NCBI RefSeq assembly: GCF_004303025.1
Contig: NZ_PJQW01000013.1
Span: forward strand, 29,211-93,210
Source: Flavobacterium sp. J27
GTDB taxonomy: Bacteria; Bacteroidota; Bacteroidia; Flavobacteriales; Flavobacteriaceae
Reading direction: 5' to 3'
DNA: 64,000 nucleotides
The notes under the pieces were generated by a model. It worked only from the letters and a program-made list of their open reading frames with translations, was not told the origin of the DNA and did not search any database. The translations under genes and the position numbers were made by a program. Positions 27,016 through 36,751 of the stretch are shown here, piece after piece; position 1 is the stretch's first letter, and each line of letters starts with the position of its first letter.

Positions 27016-30000
27016 TTATTCTACAATGATTCTTTTTACTACCTTTTGTGAACCGTCAATAATTGAAACTAAATAAACGCCCGATTGAACATTATTTAAA
27101 TTTATATTTTGATTGAAATTCCCTGTATTTGAGAACGACTTGTTATACACTTGTCTTCCACTTATATCATATACGCCAATCTCAATATTATTAGATGATT
27201 CAGAAGTAAATTTCACAGTAAAACTTCCATTATTTGGATTAGGGTATAAAGAGAAATCTTTTAAATCAAAAGATTCTGAAGCTAAAGGTTGAACTGTACA
27301 AATATTTAAACTCCAACTATTTAAACTTCCACCATCAAGATTATAAGCATCTGCAATTCGTAATGTCCAAGTACCTGTTGAACTTTGTCCATTAAAGCCA
27401 GATAAAGCCTGAGACGGTATCCTTGTTCCTGTTAATGTTGGTGTACTTGTTGCACAAGTTAATGCAGAACCAGAATCATCAAATGTTACATTTATATTAT
27501 CAGCAGAACCACATACATTAGCAAATAAAACAACTTGAGTACCTGAAGGACTTATTAAAGTTGCTGTTAAATCACTCACGTAAGTATGCGTAACATTCAT
27601 AGTAATATTTATATCAGAAATATTTCCTCCAGAAGGAATATTTAAAGTCGAATTAATTGTTGGTGCTCCAGAAGCTGAAATAGCCACAGGAACATTTGTT
27701 GATGAAACAGTTCCACAAGAAACAGTTCCTGTTGTAAATTTATAAGCACTACTGAAAGTACCAGTACATGTAGCATTTTTAGGCAATACTCTCCAGTAAT
27801 AAGCTGTTCCTTGTGTTAAACCAGATGCACTGTAAGAGTTTGTAGTAACATTACCTGAGCTAACTATATTTGAAAAACCAGCATCGGTTGCTACTTGAAC
27901 ATCATAAGATGTTGCGCTTGGACTTGGGTTCCAGTTTAAAGTTAAAGTTGTATTTACTCCATTCGCGTTATCTGCTGGTGTAGTTAAAATTACTGGACTT
28001 ACCCCAATTGAAAGATAAAATGGCACTGTTTTAGTTGTTCCTCCAGATGTAGCATTAACTAAAATTTGATAATCTCCACCTGCAACTCCTGTTAAATTCC
28101 CTAGTGTTAAGGTTACAGTTCCATTTGCACTAACTGAATTTGGACTAAAACTAACAGTCGCTCCAGCTGGAGCACCAGTTGCAGCAAAACTAGTTGTTCC
28201 ACTAAAACCTCCTAAAGCAGCATAATCAACAGTAAATGTCGCTGTAGTTGGATTACATGAAGAAATATTTTGAACCCCAGAAAAAGCAACAGAAAAAGTT
28301 GATGGTGCAGCTGTTATACTAAAATTAGCATTTGAAATATCATAAAATACATGATTATTTCCTTTCACCATAACTCTCTTATTACTTCCTACATTGTTAG
28401 GTACTGTTACAATTTCAGAACCGTCATTTGGAACTTTACTAGCTAATAAAATTGGATAAGTAAACCCTCCATCATTGGATAAATAAATATCAACAAAAGA
28501 AGCATTAACATTGTTTCCTGTTGTTCCAGCGACATCCCAAGTAACTGTTTGGTTTGACCCAGCAACCCATGAAACTGCTGTATTAGGAGCAGTAACTAAA
28601 AAAGGTCCTGCAGTAGCATTCACTGAAATCACTGTGTCATCAAAACCAGTTTGCCCTTGACCTGCAACATTATCTCTAGCTGTGAGTCTAAAGTTTAAAG
28701 TTCTAGCAACTGAACTTAGAGCTTCTGAAATAACTTCTAACCCATTAGTTGTTTGGCTATTTGCAATCGTTGAATTTATAATTGGAAAATGTCTTTGAGG
28801 TACACTTGTAGCTGGATAACAAACCCAATTTGGTCCGTTTGTCTTTGTTGGAGATGCAGCACTTGCTGCTCCTGTATTTCCAGTGGCATTATCATATTCT
28901 TCCCAAGTATATGTTAATCCAGAAGCTCCTCCTGCATCTGTTGCAGAACCTGTAAGAACAAAAGGAGTACTCTTAGGTATAGTATAATCTGGACCTGCAT
29001 TTACAACTGGTGCAGAATGTGTTATCGCTACTGAAGTAGGACACGTTTTCCCAACCATGTTTGCCTGAACTTGAGCTATACTAGCCGAATGGAAAATATC
29101 AATTGAGTGTTGGTGCGTATCATAACTCGTAATTCCAGCATATCCCATGATAGTCACTCCAGAACCCACTTCAACATTTACACCAGATCCTTCATTACCA
29201 TGTGTAAAAGTATGGTTTGCTCCAAATTGATGACCTAATTCGTGAGCTACATAATCAATATCAAAATTATCCCCAGCAGGAATTCCATCAGCTGGTGAAG
29301 TATAACCACTACCTTTTTGATTGTTTACACAAACACAACCTATACAGCCTGCATTACCACCACCTCCTGTTGCTCCAAATAAATGACCGACATCATAATT
29401 TGCTTCTCCAATTACAGATGTTAAAGTTGATTGCAATTCATCGTTCCAGTTACCCAAATTAGATGCAGGAGAGTATGGATCAGTTGATGCATTATAATAG
29501 ATAACATTATTATTATTTGCAATAATATTCATATGAATAGCGAAGTCTTTTTCAAAAACGCCATTAACACGGGTCATTGTTGCATTATAAGCTGCATTTA
29601 CTAATCCCACGTTTGCAGCACTAGTAGCGCCAAAATAATTAGCATATTCTGCAGTACAAGATAGCGCTAGTCTAAAATTAAGTAAAGAGCCAGCACTAGA
29701 ACGACCATTTAAATCTGCATCTGAAAAATTGGATTTTGACAATTTTTTTGCGAAATCCTGTTCATTAGTCGAGCATGTAAATGGTAATTTACCTTTAGTA
29801 CGAGATGATTTGTAAACGGCGTAAATGGTTCCATCTTCAGAGAAACGCTCCATAAACTCGGTTGCTTTATCAGCTCTAAAAACCATCGTTTGAATCCCCA
29901 TTGGATCAATACTCATTCTTAAAGTAGCATGAACATCGTCTACGCCATTTCCTGCATATGCTCTAATCTCAGGGAATTGAGCTTGTAAAGTTGCATCAAA

Positions 30001-30291
30001 ATTAGAAGCTTCAAAAATCTCAAAACGTTCTAAATTTCCTTGGGCATTTGGCAACGTAATAACCACCCCATCTGCATTCCTAGAATATCTATCTGGAACA
30101 TTTTTAAGCAGTTGTTTAAAAGCATTTAAGTCTAAATGGATTAATTCAAATGTTTCAGGAAAAGACTGTCTTTCTACTAATTTATTTTTTGTTATATTTT
30201 TATTGGAAACTTTTTCCCAAGGTTCTTTTATTTGTGAAAAAGACAGACTCACAAATAAAAGAAAAAATAATGCTAGTAATAATTTTTTCAT
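27016..30291 (-). CDS. T9SS-secreted reprolysin-type metalloprotease with FN3 and P-domain (mosaic)
   Basis: 1091 aa with signal peptide (LLLALFFLLFVSLSFSQ). Catalytic domain with GGGGNAGCIGCVCVNNQKG, HELGHQFGANH (first His residue 350) and VTIMGYAG, nearly identical in this block to the protease at 3477. From the beta-sandwich onward it resembles the neighbour at 23624 instead: FN3 ([18 protein letters not shown]), P-domain and T9SS type A domain ([14 protein letters not shown] to KRIIVE). So domain composition is a mosaic of the two. Expected to be secreted and cleave extracellular proteins. Confidence 0.93.
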   Translation of the reverse strand: MKKLLLALFFLLFVSLSFSQIKEPWEKVSNKNITKNKLVERQSFPETFELIHLDLNAFKQLLKNVPDRYSRNADGVVITLPNAQGNLERFEIFEASNFDATLQAQFPEIRAYAGNGVDDVHATLRMSIDPMGIQTMVFRADKATEFMERFSEDGTIYAVYKSSRTKGKLPFTCSTNEQDFAKKLSKSNFSDADLNGRSSAGSLLNFRLALSCTAEYANYFGATSAANVGLVNAAYNATMTRVNGVFEKDFAIHMNIIANNNNVIYYNASTDPYSPASNLGNWNDELQSTLTSVIGEANYDVGHLFGATGGGGNAGCIGCVCVNNQKGSGYTSPADGIPAGDNFDIDYVAHELGHQFGANHTFTHGNEGSGVNVEVGSGVTIMGYAGITSYDTHQHSIDIFHSASIAQVQANMVGKTCPTSVAITHSAPVVNAGPDYTIPKSTPFVLTGSATDAGGASGLTYTWEEYDNATGNTGAASAASPTKTNGPNWVCYPATSVPQRHFPIINSTIANSQTTNGLEVISEALSSVARTLNFRLTARDNVAGQGQTGFDDTVISVNATAGPFLVTAPNTAVSWVAGSNQTVTWDVAGTTGNNVNASFVDIYLSNDGGFTYPILLASKVPNDGSEIVTVPNNVGSNKRVMVKGNNHVFYDISNANFSITAAPSTFSVAFSGVQNISSCNPTTATFTVDYAALGGFSGTTSFAATGAPAGATVSFSPNSVSANGTVTLTLGNLTGVAGGDYQILVNATSGGTTKTVPFYLSIGVSPVILTTPADNANGVNTTLTLNWNPSPSATSYDVQVATDAGFSNIVSSGNVTTNSYSASGLTQGTAYYWRVLPKNATCTGTFSSAYKFTTGTVSCGTVSSTNVPVAISASGAPTINSTLNIPSGGNISDINITMNVTHTYVSDLTATLISPSGTQVVLFANVCGSADNINVTFDDSGSALTCATSTPTLTGTRIPSQALSGFNGQSSTGTWTLRIADAYNLDGGSLNSWSLNICTVQPLASESFDLKDFSLYPNPNNGSFTVKFTSESSNNIEIGVYDISGRQVYNKSFSNTGNFNQNINLNNVQSGVYLVSIIDGSQKVVKRIIVE

Positions 30292-30321
30292 AATATATTA
30301 TAAAATTTGTTTTGTTTACAA

Positions 30322-30329
30322 CAAATATA
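30322..30329 (-). promoter_or_regulatory. -7 box of metalloprotease 3
   Basis: TATATTTG on the leftward strand, 30 bases before the ATG; same box as in the paralogues. Confidence 0.6.
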
Positions 30330-30354
30330 ATCATAAAAAAATAATTATTTAACA

Positions 30355-30387
30355 AAAAAAGGAAGCTTAATAAGCTTCCTTTAATAA
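30355..30387 (-). terminator. Terminator after metalloprotease 4
   Basis: Hairpin AAAAAAAGGAAGCTT / AAGCTTCCTTTAA around AAT, beyond the stop codon of the gene at 30403. Confidence 0.8.
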
Positions 30388-30402
30388 AATTATTTATTTC
30401 AA

Positions 30403-33204
30403 TTAATTTACAACAATTTTCTTAACAGCCTTTCTAGCCCCATCTTGAATTGTTACAATATAAATACCAGATTGAATATTATTTAATTGAACATTTTGAT
30501 CAAATAATCCAGAGTTATTGTATTCATTTGAAAAAACTTGTCTTCCTCTCATATCATGCACTCCAATGTTAATTTTACTTCTTGTATTAGAACTAAACTT
30601 CACATTGAATGAACCATTATTTGGATTTGGAAACACTACTAAGTCTTCAATTGTTACAAAAGAATCAGATGACAATACCGGAACTAACTCAGCATGACAT
30701 AATTGAATAGTAAAAGTATTAAAAGTACCTGGCGTTCCATCTACAACACCATCTTTAAAGTAAACTCCCCAATTTCCAGCACTATTTTGCCCTACACCAG
30801 CATTAACATTCCCATTTGAATAGGGTCTAAAAGGACCTCCAGTTGTAGTCTGAGCACAATTTACCACTCCTCCTGAAGTATCGAACCATTTATCCAAATT
30901 AGCACCTGTACAAGCCGTATTATTATACCATAATGCAGTACTTAAACCTCCTGAAATATCTTCCCATGGTTGAGCTAATAAAATATTAACTTGACCAATT
31001 TTTGAATGAGTTATATTAGCATAATAGTTAATATCAGTAATAGTGTAAGAATCAGAAATTGGTAAATTATATCCTGGATAACCACCCGTGCTTTCAGTAA
31101 TATTTGCATTAAGATTAAAGGTATAGTCTTTACAAACATTTTGTGATTCATAAGTATAATCCCCTATAGCAATATTTTTTGAGTTTATATTAAAGAAGAT
31201 ATTACCTGAAGCTTTTACCATAACTCTACAATTTGGCTCAGTAACAGTTGGTACAGTTATTACTTGTGAACCATCATTTGGTGTATTGGCTAATATAACA
31301 TTCCAAGTAGCACCATTATCTGAAGTATATAGAATATCAACACTACCTCCACCAGCACTCGAATCGGTTCCATTAACCACCCAAGTAACTGTTTCAGTAG
31401 ATCCTGGTGTCCAAACAATTCCATCAGTATTTTGAGAACTTACTGTTAAAGGTCCTCTTGTAGCATCAACAGTAACTACCATACTACTTGTTTGAGTTTG
31501 ACCACCAGCAGCCACATTATCCCTTCCTGTTAAGGTAAAGTTTAATGTTCTAGCTACTGTAGAAAGCGCTTCCCAAGTGCTAGCCTGACCTCCAATCAAT
31601 GTATTCATTGAAGGCAAATATCTTACTGGTTGTGCAGTTGGAGCAAACGATCTAAAGTTAGGTCCATTTGTTTTTGTTGGAGAAGGGAAACAAGCATTTT
31701 GTCTTGCAGATAATTCAGCTGCTGTAGGACTATTTGGGTTTGCAGGTTGAGCAATTCCTGTTTCATCATCATTTTCTTCCCAAGTATATGAAAGTGTATT
31801 CCCATCTGGATCGCTTCCTGTTCCTGTTAATACAAATGGAGTTCCTTTAGGAATGGTATAATTTGAACCTGCACTTATAACTGGAGTTTGATTAGTTAAA
31901 GACGTTGTAACAGGACATGTTTTAGTTGCTAAGTTATTTTGAATTTGCAAAATACTTCTATACGCAAAATAATCATCTGAATGCGCTTGCACATCTGTTA
32001 CACCTGTAATTCCAGCATATCCCATAATTGTTGAACCTGAACCTGGCTCTACATTAACACTATTATCTTCAAAAGTAACAGTAAAAGTATGATTAGCTCC
32101 TAATTGATGACCCATTTCATGAGCTACATAATCGATATCAAAGTTGTCTCCAGATGGTATTCCATCTGCTGGAGAAGTATAACCACTCCCTTTGTTTTTG
32201 TCGGTCGTTATAAAAGTATCATCTCTACACACACATCCTATACAACCCGCATTTCCACCACCACCAGAAGCACCAAATAAGTGACCTATATCATATGCTG
32301 CGTTACTCGCTGCTAAATTTGCACCTAAACTTGCCGATAAATTATTTTGTAATTCTGTATTCCAAGCTCCACCTGCTCCTGTTGAAGCATCAGAATAAGG
32401 ATCTGTTGATGCATTATAATAAATAATATTATTTGCACTGATGATATTTAAATGCAAAGCCAAATCTTTTTCAAACACTCCATTAACACGAGTCATAGTA
32501 TTATTAAAAGCAGCTAAAACCAAACCAACTTGTGATGAATTTGTTGCTCCAAAATAATTTGCATATTCTGCAGTACAAGATAACGCTAAACGCATTGTTT
32601 TATAAACACCGTTATTTGATCTTGAACCTACATTAGACGTATTTTTTAAAATACTATCTACCAATACTTCCTCTTCTGTACTACAAGTAAATGGTAATTT
32701 ACCTTTTGTTCTAGAAGAATCAAAAACAGCATAAACTTGAGATTCATTAGAATACAACTCTATGAATTCATTTGTTTTATTTGTTCTAAAAATCATAGTT
32801 TGTATTCCTTCAGGAGAAATACTTAATCTAATTTGTGCATTTTTATCATCCAAACCGATACCTACATAGGCTCTAATATCTGGAAATTGAATTTGTAGCT
32901 CTTCTGTAAAGTTTGAAGCTTCAAACATAGCAAACTTTTCAAATCCTCCATTAGAATTTGGAATAGTAATAATAGATTGAGAAGTTGTAGTTACCATTCT
33001 ATCAGGAGCTGCTGAAAGAATGTTCTTTAGATTTTCCAATTTCAATGCATACAATGAAAACTCTTGAGGAAAACTTGATCTTGATACGTTTTTTGAAAGA
33101 CTTGCAACATTAGCTGCGTTTTCTACAGTCCAAAGCTCATTCTTTTGAGCATTTAGATTAAAAAACATCAGAAATGCACATACAAGTAGTAATGTTTTTT
33201 TCAT
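30403..33204 (-). CDS. T9SS-secreted reprolysin-type metalloprotease, short form
   Basis: 933 aa with signal peptide (MKKTLLLVCAFLMFFNLNAQ). Catalytic domain with GGGGNAGCIGCVCRDD, HEMGHQLGANH (first His residue 362) and STIMGYAG. No FN3 domain: beta-sandwich modules lead straight to a P-domain-like region (YTITDINYYANITHSKIG) and the T9SS type A domain ([14 protein letters not shown] to KKIVVN). First of the three tandem leftward proteases and next to the divergent lipoprotein B. Confidence 0.93.
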   Translation of the reverse strand: MKKTLLLVCAFLMFFNLNAQKNELWTVENAANVASLSKNVSRSSFPQEFSLYALKLENLKNILSAAPDRMVTTTSQSIITIPNSNGGFEKFAMFEASNFTEELQIQFPDIRAYVGIGLDDKNAQIRLSISPEGIQTMIFRTNKTNEFIELYSNESQVYAVFDSSRTKGKLPFTCSTEEEVLVDSILKNTSNVGSRSNNGVYKTMRLALSCTAEYANYFGATNSSQVGLVLAAFNNTMTRVNGVFEKDLALHLNIISANNIIYYNASTDPYSDASTGAGGAWNTELQNNLSASLGANLAASNAAYDIGHLFGASGGGGNAGCIGCVCRDDTFITTDKNKGSGYTSPADGIPSGDNFDIDYVAHEMGHQLGANHTFTVTFEDNSVNVEPGSGSTIMGYAGITGVTDVQAHSDDYFAYRSILQIQNNLATKTCPVTTSLTNQTPVISAGSNYTIPKGTPFVLTGTGSDPDGNTLSYTWEENDDETGIAQPANPNSPTAAELSARQNACFPSPTKTNGPNFRSFAPTAQPVRYLPSMNTLIGGQASTWEALSTVARTLNFTLTGRDNVAAGGQTQTSSMVVTVDATRGPLTVSSQNTDGIVWTPGSTETVTWVVNGTDSSAGGGSVDILYTSDNGATWNVILANTPNDGSQVITVPTVTEPNCRVMVKASGNIFFNINSKNIAIGDYTYESQNVCKDYTFNLNANITESTGGYPGYNLPISDSYTITDINYYANITHSKIGQVNILLAQPWEDISGGLSTALWYNNTACTGANLDKWFDTSGGVVNCAQTTTGGPFRPYSNGNVNAGVGQNSAGNWGVYFKDGVVDGTPGTFNTFTIQLCHAELVPVLSSDSFVTIEDLVVFPNPNNGSFNVKFSSNTRSKINIGVHDMRGRQVFSNEYNNSGLFDQNVQLNNIQSGIYIVTIQDGARKAVKKIVVN

Positions 33205-33260
33205 TATTTTTGAGATTAATTTATAGAGGTCATAAAAGTAATTTTTATTTTACTTTGTAG

Positions 33261-33268
33261 CAAATTTA
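33261..33268 (-). promoter_or_regulatory. -7 box of metalloprotease 4
   Basis: TAAATTTG (TAnnTTTG) on the leftward strand, 56 bases before the ATG at 33204. Confidence 0.5.
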
Positions 33269-33289
33269 TATTTAAAAAAACGATTTATT

Positions 33290-33814
33290 ATGTTTTATAG
33301 AATATTCATAATTTTTCTTCTGTTTTTTTCTTGTTCTAGCAAAAAAGAAGCATCTGTTGAAGAAAATACAAAAAAGAAAGAAAGTAAAGGTTTTAGTTGC
33401 CCCAATGAAGGACACTGTTTTCTAGAAGTGCTAAACGAAACATCTTTAGAGATAAAAACAATAAATAACGCACTCCTGCTTTCCTTATCGGATGATAAAG
33501 AAAAAACAACTATCCACTTCCAGTATTCAAAAAATCTAGAAGAGATGGCTGTTGACGGTGGCTATAGAGAAGAGTACTTTTTTGAAATTGACAACCGTAA
33601 TCACCGAGCCGATTTAAAAAACGAAGCCTTACAACAGGTAAAAATGCTGTATGGAAAATACACCAATTCGAGAGGAAATAATAATGGTTTGCATTTTCTA
33701 AAAAATGGACATTTAAACTATGAGATAAATGAAGGAAAAATCAATTTTAGTTTTACCACTAACTTACTTGATCCATTGATTAAAGAAATTCATGTAACCG
33801 AAAATGAATTATAA
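33290..33814 (+). CDS. Small lipoprotein B flanking the metalloprotease array
   Basis: 174 aa with lipobox LLFFSCSS (acylated Cys about residue 15), then a charged linker and a domain that aligns with lipoprotein A at 23032: SCPNEGHCFLE, DGGYREEYFFEI and KMLYGKY. No known domain. Transcribed away from the protease array, as its paralogue is transcribed into it. Its role is unknown; the conserved CPxxGxC pair could form a disulfide in the periplasm. Confidence 0.8.
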   Translation: MFYRIFIIFLLFFSCSSKKEASVEENTKKKESKGFSCPNEGHCFLEVLNETSLEIKTINNALLLSLSDDKEKTTIHFQYSKNLEEMAVDGGYREEYFFEIDNRNHRADLKNEALQQVKMLYGKYTNSRGNNNGLHFLKNGHLNYEINEGKINFSFTTNLLDPLIKEIHVTENEL

Positions 33815-33914
33815 AAATTAACTTTTACTAGATTAAATTTAATATTAAATTCATAATTCCACTACATGAACAAAATTATCTTTTCTTCTTTTCTAGAACT
33901 GAATTTAAAATACT

Positions 33915-33922
33915 TATTTTTG
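33915..33922 (+). promoter_or_regulatory. -7 box of ribF
   Basis: TATTTTTG (TAnnTTTG) 18 bases upstream of the TTG start at 33941. Confidence 0.55.
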
Positions 33923-33940
33923 CTAGAAATATTTTAAACT

Positions 33941-34873
33941 TTGAATATCTTTAATTCCATTTCTTCTTTTAGCACAGAAAAAAAAACCATCGTAACAATA
34001 GGAACTTTTGACGGTGTACACATTGGGCATAAAAAAGTTTTAAAAAAAATGCAAGATTTAGCTAAACATAAAAATGCAGCAAGCACTATTCTTACTTTTT
34101 TTCCACATCCAAGAATGGTTCTTCAACAAGACTTAAATATTAAACTTTTAAATACTATTGAAGAAAAAAAAGAATTAATTTCTGAATTTGATATTGACAA
34201 CTTAATCATTCATCCTTTTGATTTAGAATTCTCAAGACTTACTGCTGAAGACTTTGTTAAAAACATCTTGATTGACCAATTGAATATTTGCGCCATCATA
34301 ATAGGCTATGATCATCGTTTTGGAAGAAATAGAACAGCCACAATTACTGATTTAATAAATTTTGGAATCAAATATAATTTTGACGTAAAACAAATAACAG
34401 CTAAAGAAATAGATGAAATAACTATTAGTTCTACTAAAATTAGAAATGCTTTACTAGAAGGTGATATCCAAACAGCAAATGAATTCTTAGGCTATACTTA
34501 TTCATTAATAGGAGTTGTTGTTGAAGGAAAAAAAATTGGACGAACAATTAATTTCCCTACCGCCAACATCAAAATTAATGAAGATTATAAATTAATTCCA
34601 CAAAATGGAGTTTATATAGTTTCTGTTGAAATTGAACAAACTCAACATTTCGGGATGATGAACATTGGTAACAACCCTACTGTTTCCGATAACAAGCAAA
34701 GTATAGAAGTACACCTTTTTGATTTTAACCAAAACATCTACAATAAAACGATAAAAGTTAACTTCTTGGAACGTATTAGAGATGAAAAAAAATACGCTTC
34801 TTTAGAAGAATTAAAAGAACAACTTCAAAAAGACAAATCTTTCTCACTATCTAGAATAAAAAAATACTCATGA
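33941..34873 (+). CDS. ribF: Bifunctional riboflavin kinase / FAD synthetase
   Basis: 310 aa with a TTG start just after the -7 box. N-terminal nucleotidyltransferase domain with GTFDGVHIGHKKVL and the FSSTKIRNAL-like segment (ISSTKIRNALLEGD); C-terminal flavokinase domain with GKKIGRTINFPTANI and MNIGNNPTV. Converts riboflavin to FMN and then FAD, using the product of ribE. Overlaps the next gene by 4 bases (ATGA), so the two are coupled. Confidence 0.96.
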   Translation: MNIFNSISSFSTEKKTIVTIGTFDGVHIGHKKVLKKMQDLAKHKNAASTILTFFPHPRMVLQQDLNIKLLNTIEEKKELISEFDIDNLIIHPFDLEFSRLTAEDFVKNILIDQLNICAIIIGYDHRFGRNRTATITDLINFGIKYNFDVKQITAKEIDEITISSTKIRNALLEGDIQTANEFLGYTYSLIGVVVEGKKIGRTINFPTANIKINEDYKLIPQNGVYIVSVEIEQTQHFGMMNIGNNPTVSDNKQSIEVHLFDFNQNIYNKTIKVNFLERIRDEKKYASLEELKEQLQKDKSFSLSRIKKYS

Positions 34874-36168
34874 ACCGATATGTATTTAGAGAAATAGACA
34901 TTGCTCCTTTAATAGTTTTTAGAATTTTTTTCGGTTTTCTTATTGCCTGCGAAAGTTTTGGTGCTATTGCAACTGGCTGGGTAAAACAAGTTTTCATAGT
35001 TCCAAAATTCACTTTTTCATTTATTGGATTAGATTGGCTACAACCTTTATCTGGAAATGGCATGTATTATTATTTTATTACAATGGGCTTTGCAGGTATA
35101 TTAATAATGCTAGGATTGCGATACACTATTGTCATGATAAGTTTTACAATTATGTGGGCAGGTGTATACTTCATGCAAAAATCATCTTATAATAACCATT
35201 ATTATTTAGTATTATTGATTAGCTTTATAATGGTTTTTTTACCTGCTAATCGTTATAAATCCTTAGACATAAAATTAGGCCTCCAATCCAAAAAAGAAAC
35301 TATGCCATATTGGGTAAGTTTAATTTTCATAATACAAATAGCTATTGTATATAGTTATGCTGCTTTGGCTAAAATCTATCCCGATTGGTTAGACGGTACT
35401 TTCACAAAAAACTTATTACAAGGCACTACTACAAGACCTTTTTTTCTACAATTATTTTCAAAAAAATGGTTTTACTTATTTATTGCTTACGCTGGCATTT
35501 TTTATGATTTAGTAATTGTTCCTTTTTTGTTATGTAAAAAAACTAGAACTATTGCTTTAATTGCCTCTTTATTTTTCCATTTGTTCAACGCTTTTGTTTT
35601 ACAAATTGGTATTTTCCCGTTTTTTGCTTTAAGTTTTGCGTTATTCTTTTATGATTCTAACAGTATTAAGAATATTTTCTTTAAAAAGAAAAAAAGCATC
35701 AAACCACTTCACGAAGATCTTAAACAAAAAAAGTTACTTTTCTATTTATTTATACCCTTTCTTATTTTACAATTATCACTCCCATTACGTCATTATTTTA
35801 TTAAAGGTGACGTACTTTGGACAGAAGAAGGTCATCGATTAAGTTGGAGAATGATGCTAAGAGAACGCAGAGGATTCATTTCTTTTGTTATTGTAGACAA
35901 CAACACGAAACAACGTACCGTCTATAATTATCATAAAAATTTAAGCCCTAAACAAGCCTATCAACTTCCTACTAAACCTGATTTCATTTGGCAATATTGT
36001 CAAAAAATAAAGGAAGAATTTAAAGATAAAGATATTTCAATATACATTAATTGTTCCAATGCTATTAATAGGAAACCTTATCAAACTCTAATAAATCCAA
36101 AATACGATATGGCGAAAGCAAAATGGAATTATTTTTTCCATAACGAATGGATTATACTGCACAATTAG
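34870..36168 (+). CDS. HTTM-domain membrane protein
   Basis: 432 aa polytopic protein with about 8 hydrophobic segments and a soluble C-terminal part (about 310-432). The layout and motifs such as SSYNNHYYLVLLISFIMVFLPANR and YSYAALAKIYPDWLDG fit the HTTM family, which is related to vitamin K-dependent gamma-carboxylase. Substrate in bacteria is unknown. Its ATG lies inside the end of ribF (ATGA overlap). Confidence 0.85.
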   Translation: MNRYVFREIDIAPLIVFRIFFGFLIACESFGAIATGWVKQVFIVPKFTFSFIGLDWLQPLSGNGMYYYFITMGFAGILIMLGLRYTIVMISFTIMWAGVYFMQKSSYNNHYYLVLLISFIMVFLPANRYKSLDIKLGLQSKKETMPYWVSLIFIIQIAIVYSYAALAKIYPDWLDGTFTKNLLQGTTTRPFFLQLFSKKWFYLFIAYAGIFYDLVIVPFLLCKKTRTIALIASLFFHLFNAFVLQIGIFPFFALSFALFFYDSNSIKNIFFKKKKSIKPLHEDLKQKKLLFYLFIPFLILQLSLPLRHYFIKGDVLWTEEGHRLSWRMMLRERRGFISFVIVDNNTKQRTVYNYHKNLSPKQAYQLPTKPDFIWQYCQKIKEEFKDKDISIYINCSNAINRKPYQTLINPKYDMAKAKWNYFFHNEWIILHN

Positions 36169-36242
36169 TTCTTTTTTTTTGATTTTGATTATCAAATAGT
36201 TATGATTTTTTTATTATCTTTAATGTATAAAATCTACAAATT

Positions 36243-36686
36243 ATGAAAAACTCAATCGAACTTAAAAATGGATTCCTCATTTTTATAGGAATTGGCTTAT
36301 TCTTCCTTCTTATGGATATTTTAGGGTTAGCTGACAAAAATTATTTACGAATTTTAAACGCTTTTATTGTTATTTATGGCATCAATAAAACCATTCAATA
36401 CAATTTTAATCATGGCAATTCTGATTATTTAGAAAATTTAATTTCAGGCTTTAAAACAGGTATTATTGGCGTTGTACTAGGTATTATTGGTTTAATAATT
36501 TTCATATATATAAAAGGCGGGGAAAGTTATTTAACAAAATTATCTGATACTTTCTTCTTTCTCGGCAAAACAAATATTATTAAATATTGTAGTGTCTTAT
36601 TATTTGAAGGTGTTGCTTCAAGCTTAATTGGCTCATTTGCACTCATGCAATATTGGAAAGACATTGTGATAAATTCTAAATATTAA
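36243..36686 (+). CDS. Small four-TM membrane protein
   Basis: 147 aa with four hydrophobic segments (about 10-28, 36-50, 68-92, 110-135). No family assigned. The spacing to the HTTM gene (74 bases) and to bioB, plus a -7 box before bioB, suggests it is transcribed separately from bioB. Confidence 0.65.
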   Translation: MKNSIELKNGFLIFIGIGLFFLLMDILGLADKNYLRILNAFIVIYGINKTIQYNFNHGNSDYLENLISGFKTGIIGVVLGIIGLIIFIYIKGGESYLTKLSDTFFFLGKTNIIKYCSVLLFEGVASSLIGSFALMQYWKDIVINSKY

Positions 36687-36725
36687 TTGATTTCATAATT
36701 TTTTTAATGTTCAAAAGTAATTTCC

Positions 36726-36733
36726 TACTTTTG
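36726..36733 (+). promoter_or_regulatory. -7 box of bioB
   Basis: TACTTTTG (TAnnTTTG), 18 bases before the ATG at 36752. It lies downstream of the alternative in-frame start at 36707, which is therefore unlikely to be used. Confidence 0.65.
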
Positions 36734-36751
36734 AAAACTAAAAGAATTTTA

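Noticed and set aside
33833..33852. AT palindrome (AATTTAATATTAAATT) as terminator or origin
   Set aside because: No GC in the stem and no T run; too weak in such AT-rich DNA.
34870..36168. True vitamin K-dependent gamma-carboxylase
   Set aside because: Only the transmembrane HTTM region is supported; no evidence for the carboxylase reaction.
36707..36751. Upstream start for bioB
   Set aside because: A TACTTTTG promoter box lies between it and the ATG at 36752, and the extra residues are not typical of BioB.
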